Source: Apostichopus japonicus (taxonomy: Eukaryota; Echinodermata; Holothuroidea; Aspidochirotida; Stichopodidae). From it: a stretch of DNA of 50,000 bases. Position 1 is the first letter of the stretch. Each line of letters begins with the position of its first letter. The position numbers and the translations under genes are program-made. The DNA lies in contig NC_092575.1 in assembly GCF_037975245.1 (NCBI RefSeq), forward strand, positions 27,875,841 through 27,925,840, read 5' to 3'. Below the pieces are notes generated by a model. The model saw only the letters and a program-made list of their open reading frames with translations, had not been told where the DNA came from and did no database searches. Below, one piece after another: positions 42,411-50,000 of the stretch.

Positions 42411-45400
42411 AAGTGCGTAACTTTCAACATGCATAAACTTTTAAAATGTTTGATAGACCTAGGTCTTCCATCCACAGGTGAAGAAGTCATACATTGATGT
42501 AGGCCTACAACTGAAACTAAATTGCTTGCTCTCGATATACTTGAAGCAAGGACATACAGTATTCCAAGTACCATTCAAATATGTGATTAGGAATAGGCTC
42601 AGACCGAATTTTCGATGCTATATAGCTTCTTATTTAGGCATAACTTTTTCATGTGGGTTTTATTATGTCAAGGCCTAGCAATGGCCCTCTTTAGAGTTGT
42701 TTTTAAGATATGGACAATGTCAGCATTGATTATGAACTGAATTAGTGCCAGGTCTTACTGTAATTTAAGGTGCGTCAATTACGGGGTGCGTCAATTATGA
42801 AGCCTTTACTATACTGTACAGTAGCTATGCCTAGATTATTAGAGACTGAAGTCACCATGCAAATGTAACTTACAAGTAGCCTGTATTGAATAAGAGATGC
42901 TATAATTGCTAGAACTTTTCAAAAAGTTCTTGGAAGTCTTTACTCTCCAAAATATTCTCAGACATTCTAAACACCACTGTACTGTAAGATGTCTGAATAT
43001 CCCAAGTGAGGGTATCAATAAAACCAGTTAAAGGATATAATACTTGAAAATCCAGCATCAAATTTGGGCCAATGCAGAATACCTATAATCTAAGTCTCTC
43101 AAGTGGTGCATTGTGTTTCTTTTGTGTCTTATTTATAAGTAGCCAAAATTTGTACAAAATAACAATGCCATGCGTCCAAAAGGTTATTGAGTCAGTACAG
43201 TTCCATAATGTAATTGTTACAAAAGCAGAGTGCACCTAATTAAAAGTTAACATCCTCCAAAAATCTATATAACACAAAAATTTGATAAAGCCTTCTATCT
43301 CCTCCCTTGCATATAAGTCATTTTGTTAAGTCTGTTTAGATCCATAAGTATTACCAAGTTGACTAAATGTGCAATATTCAGTGTTAAAGATCTGAGCTCT
43401 GTATTGGCCCAAAATATATTGGAGAGAAGTGTACAATAAAAATTGAAATTATGCACATCTACACTCTGACCATTTGATATTTACTTGATTGGCACTGTTA
43501 ATGTTTTCTCAGACAAATTTGATGATCAACATTCTCAAGATGAATGACAACAGCCCACTATCCAAGGGAATAACACTGTACGATGTCGCTGCCATGCAGT
43601 AAAAAGGTCAATGTTGGAACGGTAGCAATCATAGCTAGAGAACAGATGCCGTCTGGGACAGACTGATGTGGTGACCTACTACATCATTGACAGCAAAATG
43701 GAAGATATTTTCTGAATTAACCAAAAAGTAAGTTAATATTCTGTAGGTTTGACATCGCATAAACCTGATACCATATGACTCTATTATCTCAAATACGAGT
43801 AACATCTGAGGTAATTTATTCCAAAGTTATGGAATGAAGAAAGAAACAATCAGAAGGGATGAAAACTTTTCTATGATCTGGTTAATGTGGTGGTATCTTT
43901 TCCTCTATCTCTATAGTATTTAACTACACTAGAGCTATATCCACTCTCTGGTTTTTCACTCTTAAAGGTCAATGCAGGACAACACCAAATTGTCAGGCTA
44001 GGTCCACATAAAATGTACATGTATATTTAAATGTTGAAATCTTTACAATTGGTAAACCTTAAATGACTTGCAACTTTTAAAAGCACTTGTAGAGTGTGAG
44101 GTCATGTTAGGTCTATTCGGTAATCGCAAAACATTCCAAGCTATATTGCGCGTGCTATAATTGGAACCAAATCAGCATATCTTTAAGAGAAAGCTTTTCT
44201 TTTTGTACCAAGAGATGGATAGATCTACAGGCTGATACAGCAAAGGATATGCTCTAATTAGAAATGCCAGGCAAGATTATCACACATTTTACAGTGGGGT
44301 GAATACAATCATCAACCAAGCTTTCCATCATGCTGTACATAGTGGTATAGCTCCTTGTTGGGCTTATCAATTAAAAGCTTGCATAGAAGCCGATGCCAAG
44401 CAAAGCAAAAGTATATCCTGTAAATCGCGAAGTAGATTCACACATCTCATGTATATCCTCTGGGACACAGCACATCTTTCAATGGAGTTAGGAAGTTGCT
44501 GGGAATAGTTGTTGGATTGGCACAGTAATATAGTATTTGCTTCACATAAATGCAGAGCAGTAACAGAAAACTAACTAGTTCCAGGATATGTTACACTGTT
44601 ACACCATATAAAAGATAGAGGAAATTAATATTATGAGCTTCAAGCAGACAGAACCAAGAGAATGCAGACCAGTCTTCATGGAAAGTCTTCTACATATTTA
44701 ACTGTATAAATGGACTCATTCTTTTGCAATGTACTTCTTGAAATATTTTAGTTTGGTTACATTGTGGCACCACATGTTTTTGTAAGTGTTAGGGAACATT
44801 TGCAGCTGCTTGTCAAGAACATGGAACTTGTCATACAACTGAAGTGGTCCTGATGCTTAAGTATTGAGGTTACTGGATATCTTGCTGCCTTACCTTGCTT
44901 TAACTGTTCTTAAATGCATTTCTCATGTTTTAAGATGTTTTAATTTTGTATTCCAAGCAAGATCAGCAAGCCATAGTACAGTAATGTTCAACAACCACTA
45001 CACAGATACTTGTGCAGGACTAAGGGCATTTGTTAAGCAGATTACTATTATGAAAATCTTTCAAACTTTTATCCCTCAAAATTTCCAGGGGTACACTGCA
45101 TTGTTTCTGAACCACAGTTTCACAATTCTACAAGTGGGTTCAGGGGTTATGCTATGGGAAAAGTTTACAATATTAGGCCTGACTTAATTACTGAATGCTT
45201 GTAGTCTTTTATTACACCAAGAACCAGTTTACTCTTTAAACAAAATTAAATTATTACCCCTCAAAATTGAGGGGAGTGAATACAGCAAAGGCACATGCAA
45301 CTAGCACCAATGTCATGGAAACCTAGTGCAGGCCAATAAAACATACTGTATAACCACAACATTTGTAACTATAGGTATGAAATTGTGCAATCCAGGGGTA

Positions 45401-46383
45401 TTGTATATAATTTTGACCCTCCAAGCATGGAAACTCCATGATATTGTGGCAATTTGCATTGGTTACGGTATTAGATACAGCCTATACTGGTAAGTCTAGA
45501 TAAATACTTGAGGTTTAAGTTAGTTCACAAAATGTTTCTCATGTATGAGAGAGGTCAGTAAATTGAGGTCATGATATAGTGCAAGTATCCTGGTTTATGT
45601 GAAATAAATCTTGTGGAAAATATAAACTGGGATTGAAAACAGCAATCAATTGCTTGAATATGACTGTACAATTTTTATTGTGTCTCGCCTTTTAAAATCA
45701 TGCTACTACTGTATGTGTTTGGTAATAAGCCAGATTTCTGGGTAGAGGTTTAAAAAAACAAATCGTCAACAATTTTTGATGAATTTTAAGCAATCACAAT
45801 CACTGCCTATATCTCTTTATGTCTGGAGTCAGCAACACAGTATACTGTACAGTAGTGTACAGAAAGGGACACTTTCTGTTGTATTCCTGATCAATTGAAA
45901 ATTGTTTGTTGTTTGACTGTTTGTAGCAGTATTCCTCTGAGGAGTGAAAAAATTTAAACATACAGTGAACAGTTGCAACTGCGCATGCATTTATACATTA
46001 CTTAAATTATGTTCTGATGCAATTCATGTAATATTCACTGTCGATTTTAGTTCAAAACTGCCAGTATACCATTAGTTCCTGAGCCATAATTTTTTTGCTT
46101 TAAAAATCTGGCTTTGAGTGTATAGTATTTTGTCAAAAACATAAAAGTGGAGGGGCTGTTTATCATCATTCCCTGAACAGGCTTTACCCAATTTGTTAAC
46201 TATAATGGTAACATATCAGAATGTCTGGGGGACTTGCCGCAGTGCTGACAATTTTCAAATATTTTTATTGTTCCACCAGGGATGTTAGAGATGGACAAAC
46301 AACATTTAAGCTTCCTTTAACGTTTGGTTCGTGCCGACATTAATACTGTTTTTGGTCCAATACTAATACCTAAATAGGATGAC
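42411..46383. other. Long non-coding stretch, possible intron
   Basis: About 4 kb, A+T-rich. No exon, RNA gene or large repeat recognised. A small palindrome CCCCTCAAAATTGAGGGG lies near 45257-45274. ORFs at 42478-42678, 44299-44508 and 44864-45187 look like chance. Confidence 0.5.
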
Positions 46384-46498
46384 AGGACAAAATCCCCCCG
46401 GACAAAGTCCCCCCTAGGACAAAATCCCCCAGAGCCAAAATCCCCCTGGACAAAATCCCCCTAGGACAAAATCTCCCCAAGCCAAAATCTCCCCAAGC
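46384..46498. repeat. 16-18-base GGACAAAATCCCCC tandem repeat
   Basis: Seven units of (G)GACAAAATCCCCC(CTA) or GCCAAAATC(T/C)CCCC(AA). Explains the repetitive Gly/Leu-rich minus-strand frame at 46370-46558. Confidence 0.9.
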
Positions 46499-46531
46499 TA
46501 TAAAAAATCCCATCAATTCCTTAGAAAAATG

Positions 46532-47060
46532 CGTCATCCCGGTCCCCGGTATCGTCATCCGGTACCGTCATCTGGTACCGTCATCCGGTACCCTCACCGG
46601 TATTTCCATTGGTACTCTCAGTGGTACTCTCAGTGGTTCCCGGACCAGTACTCGACCATACCCTAATAGAGAGCCTGACAGTTACCCCACCGGTACCCCT
46701 CCCTGACCAGTACCCCGGCCCTTACCCCAGCCGGTACATCGACCGGTATCCCAACTGGTATCCTGAACGGCATCCTGACACGTACTCTGACACGTACCCT
46801 TACTAGTACTGGTGCAATAAACTTTGACCAGTACCTTGACCGGTCCCTTAAATGTCACACCATGGAGCTATATCCCATGGCCACACTAACAGGTAGCCTC
46901 GCAATTACCCTCAATAATCTCCCGACCAGTCCCCTGACCAGTATCCTGACCAGTACCCTAACCAGTACACTGAGTGGAACCCTGACTGGTAGAGTGACCA
47001 GTATGATGACCGGTACCCTGACCAGTCACATGACCAGTACCTTGACGAGTACCCTCACAG
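46532..47060. repeat. 12-base ACCAGTACCCTG minisatellite, left block
   Basis: Degenerate 12-mers: GGTACCGTCATCC near the start, then CTGACCAGTACC / CCTGACCAGTAT to the end, about 40 units. Produces spurious Thr/Ser/Leu-rich frames. The same array resumes in the same orientation at 49901 after a 2.8-kb element. Confidence 0.85.
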
Positions 47061-47099
47061 TATGGAACGTGAAAAGGGCAACCGTATTTCGTTGCCTAA

Positions 47100-47415
47100 A
47101 CTAAGTTTGTTTCGTTGCCTAAAATAAGTTTGTTGCTGTCTAAACTAAAGCTGTTGCTGTTAGTTTACCATGTTGCTGTTGTTCGTTGATGTCTAAACTT
47201 ACGTTGATGTCTAAAGTCACGTTGACGACTAAACGCGCCTTAATGTCTAAACTCACGCTGATTTATAAACCTTACGGTTGATGTCTAAACTCACGATGAT
47301 GTCTAAAACTTTCGTTGCTAAGTGAACTTACGGTTGATGTCTAAACTCAAGTTGATGTCTAAACTCACCTTGATGTCTACACTTTCGTTGCTATCTAAAG
47401 TTCCGTTGTTGTAAC
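47100..47415 (+). repeat. Left arm array, TGATGTCTAAACTCACGT units
   Basis: Some fifteen units of about 18 bases around GATGTCTAAACT(C/T)ACG, grading from GTTGCTGTCTAAACTAAAG near the outer end. Confidence 0.85.
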
Positions 47416-47700
47416 ACATTGTGAACGAACATCATTCTTTCTTTTCAAAAAGATTATAACAATCAACCCCAAGTTGCTTCCGTGCAGTGCTAACAACATA
47501 TCTATTACAGAGATTTTCATGCTAAATACAGCCAATGATGTTTTCTCAAATTTCCCGAGATTTGTATGGGTAATAGTCCCTTACCCATTGTATGCAAACA
47601 TGCTTGCATCTTCAGTGCTCAATGAACGCAAAGTATGATGGTTTAACTATGTAACGCGAATGGGGGGGGGGGGGGGGTAATCGTTAATGTCATGCCGGAT

Positions 47701-47791
47701 TTGTAGCAACAGCCATGTAAATATCCTTAACAACCTGATTTGTCGAAAAAAAATCAAGTTGTTAACGATATTTACATGATAGTTGATACAA
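47701..47791. repeat. Hairpin with 41-base arms
   Basis: Arms 47701-47741 and 47751-47791 pair at 35 of 41 positions around a 9-base loop. The inner 28 bases (from CATGTAAATATC) mismatch only twice. A transcript would fold into a pre-miRNA-sized stem. Confidence 0.85.
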
Positions 47792-48829
47792 CTCCGAGGA
47801 CGTTATTTACATTTATATTGTTAATGTCATATTTGAATATTTGTTTTATCACAGAAAGTTATGAGTTGAGACAATCTATGAATTTTGCGGGAAGCTACCA
47901 CAACATTTCTGATACTGAAAAGGACTTTAAATCTCACAGTATGTTATGTTCTCTCCCTTTTGAGAGTTGATAATGTAAAATGTGCATTTATACCACACTT
48001 ATTTCTTTGTTGCAAACTTGCGTAAAGTTTTGCGGTCCCTTTGACCACGTGCTTAAGTCATGATTCAGGTGCAACACTAATTCGTGTGCACAAACTACTG
48101 CAGTCATACATCGTCAAAAGTAGTCATTGAAGTTTCGACATTGCGTAAAAATGTTATTTAAATACTATAATTTTCGTGGAGTTGGTTGTTTCCAAATACT
48201 GAAAAGCATCCAGGGTAAATGTTGGATCAGTTGCTCTATGGTTGGATGTAGTCTGCGCTTCGTGAGTAACAAGAGGGGCACAGTATTGAAGTACGTAGGC
48301 AATATGACTTACAGAACTAGTTTACTAAACCCGCCAAGCAAGTTCATTCGTAACACCAATCCAGTTCGGGAGTTTCGATTTGCGAAAGGGATTGTGTTGT
48401 AAATGGAATATACACAAACCTCGCACCTCGCTCAGCATTGTTACGAATTTTTAGACCAAAAAACCCGCTAACATGTTATGCAAGAAACGAATCATCCAAG
48501 ATACACTCGGGTTTTGACTAAAGCTATGTGTTGTAGGTAAGGTGATATGATCTTTTCTCCACAAATTTTCAGGATATGCGCATGTGCAGTTGATACTCCG
48601 AAGTTTGAACAGGCCTAATACAAATTGCGTGGAATTTGGCGAGATATGCACACTACATTTGCGGGGATATTTGAAGAGTTGGTGTAGCTGGTGAAATCGC
48701 TGCAGGTCAATGCATCCAGGTACTATATACGGAGTTGGCGAGGAGGAAAGAGTGGCAGGGCAGGCGAAATGAAGGTCGGACGGCCGCCCTTGTAAAACAG
48801 CGAAGCTAGGGCACTGGATGGCATCCGCC

Positions 48830-48932
<103 letters not shown>

Positions 48933-49070
48933 GTAGAGCATTCACAAAGTACAGGCAGTGATAAGATCGCATCTTCTCAACTATAAACACTAGTAAAAGT
49001 ACAGGTCATATAATAAACGCAATTGGTGTTCGATCGGGACGAAAACATCTGTCTTTAGTAATATTACTGT

Positions 49071-49340
49071 CATTCGTTTTACTTGATTGCCGACATTCAC
49101 AACATATCCAGACATCATGTAATGGTTCAATAATTCAATTTTAAGTACAGTATTTTATGCTGGCATTTTGTCGCGACACTCGTTTTACTTGATTACCGAC
49201 ATTCCTAGATTATCTCTACACATTGTTGGAGGGGCTCAATGAAATCAGTTTAAAAGTGCAGTATTTTGATGCTGGTACTTTGTCTAGACACTCGACGTTG
49301 TACTTGATTTCCGACATTCACAGCGTATATGCATAGCCTA
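49071..49340. repeat. ~110-base tandem repeat, 2.5 copies
   Basis: CACTCGTTTTACTTGATT, CCGACATTC, AGTACAGTATTTT and ATGCTGGCATTTTGTC recur; copies start at 49071, 49177 and 49289. Confidence 0.8.
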
Positions 49341-49734
49341 TAAGTATAGCATTATAACATTTTAAAAGTTGTTTACTGTGCAGCCTCCTATTCGTATGAG
49401 TTGTACTAACGCACATGTTATCTGATAGGCTGGCTCTGGGAGATACGGTAGCTTATAAAACAAGGTTTCCACAAGTTTGCGTTTGGTGACTCCAAATGGA
49501 CTTGGACCTCCAAGACCCTATTGTTTTTGGTGCAGGTGTGTATAGCCACGTGCAGTAGACTGACCTGTGTTTATTTAATGTATCAAAATGGTGGTTCGGG
49601 CCATTTCTATAGTAACAGCTAGTTCTGCTTATACTAACACCTTTCTAGTGTACTGAAGTCATCGAAACCTCAATGCATTTTGCATTCTTGTTTACATTAC
49701 GCGGTTGAGCAATTTTGAACAGCGCCGATAGCAA

Positions 49735-49860
49735 CAACGTAAGTTTAGACAACGACGTATGTTTAGACAACGGAAGTTAAAATAACAACTTGAGTTTGAG
49801 CAAGAACGTGGTAAAACAGCAGCAACAACTTTAGTTAGACTTCAATAAACTTAGTTTAGA
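49735..49860 (-). repeat. Right arm array of the foldback element
   Basis: Reverse-oriented GTTGTCTAAAC units: plus strand AACGTAAGTTTAGACAACG, GTATGTTTAGACAACGG and ACTTAGTTTAGACAACG. Pairs with 47061-47415. Confidence 0.8.
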
Positions 49861-49900
49861 CAACGAAATATGGTTGCCTTTTTCGCATTCCATATCACAG

Positions 49901-50000
49901 GTACCCTAACAGGAGCCCTCACAGTTACACTTGCCAGTACCCTCACCTAGTACCCTGACCAGTCCCCTGACCAATCCCCTGAAAGGTACCCTAACCAGTG
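49901..50000. repeat. 12-base ACCAGTACCCTG minisatellite, right block
   Basis: GTACCCTGACCAGTCCCCTG and related 12-mers, same orientation as 46532-47060; runs off the window end. Confidence 0.85.

Noticed and set aside
46609-47104. Thr/Ser/Leu-rich plus-strand frames that look like a repeat protein
   Set aside because: Direct translation of the degenerate 12-base minisatellite; 12 is a multiple of 3, so frames stay open by chance.

Overview
This window looks like transposon-packed DNA from a marine invertebrate deuterostome, most likely an echinoderm (sea-cucumber-like). I infer this from three things: A+T-rich DNA with long non-coding stretches and GT/AG-flanked exons, tRNA-derived SINEs, and a Ty3/gypsy-type element with the pol order integrase-RT-RNase H, an arrangement described mainly in deuterostomes (Gmr1-like). 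I see no operons, no prokaryotic signals and no complete host gene. The only plausible host-type coding feature is a short 5' exon at 42.2 kb behind a cluster of CRE-like sites. Species assignment from sequence alone is not possible.

Layout. 0.6-3.1 kb (minus): a C2H2 zinc-finger plus DDE-type transposase gene of the animal EnSpm/CACTA-like kind, split by a one-base frame change. 4.5-6.4 kb: two small inverted-repeat elements. 6.9-7.15 kb: a cluster of short quasi-palindromes. 7.9-8.3 kb: a Penelope-like GIY-YIG remnant. 8.42-10.35 kb: a non-autonomous hAT-like element with a perfect 8-bp target-site duplication (TSD) and a second element nested inside. 11.66-27.38 kb: a 15.7-kb unit with TGTGR termini, 4-bp CTGG duplications and a degenerate multi-exon minus-strand integrase gene, best read as a Ginger-type DNA transposon; its introns have collected a non-LTR fragment, minisatellites, an (AT)n tract and a hAT-like end. 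28.88-31.83 kb: hAT-like elements nested three deep, each level with its own TSD, plus a SINE. 31.9-32.8 kb: an L1/Tx1-like fragment. 32.99-33.85 kb: a possible solo LTR. 35.1-35.4 kb: a second SINE. 35.83-40.27 kb: a Gmr1-like retrotransposon with intact TSD and 3' LTR but a deleted 5' LTR/gag/protease and a broken pol. 40.8-41.9 kb: a duplicated segment with 21-bp repeats. 42.0-42.4 kb: the CRE-rich promoter and exon. 46.4 kb to the end: short-phrase minisatellites, one of them interrupted by a 2.8-kb foldback element.

The coding pieces do not form a shared pathway; they are mobile-element genes at various stages of decay. The two observations I would follow up first are (i) a ~100-bp module with a hairpin core found eight times on both strands, near the ends of hAT-like elements whose terminal repeats otherwise differ, and (ii) the 15.7-kb Ginger-like element with arrays of GTGTCCG half-sites just inside each end and extra 3' exons of unknown function.
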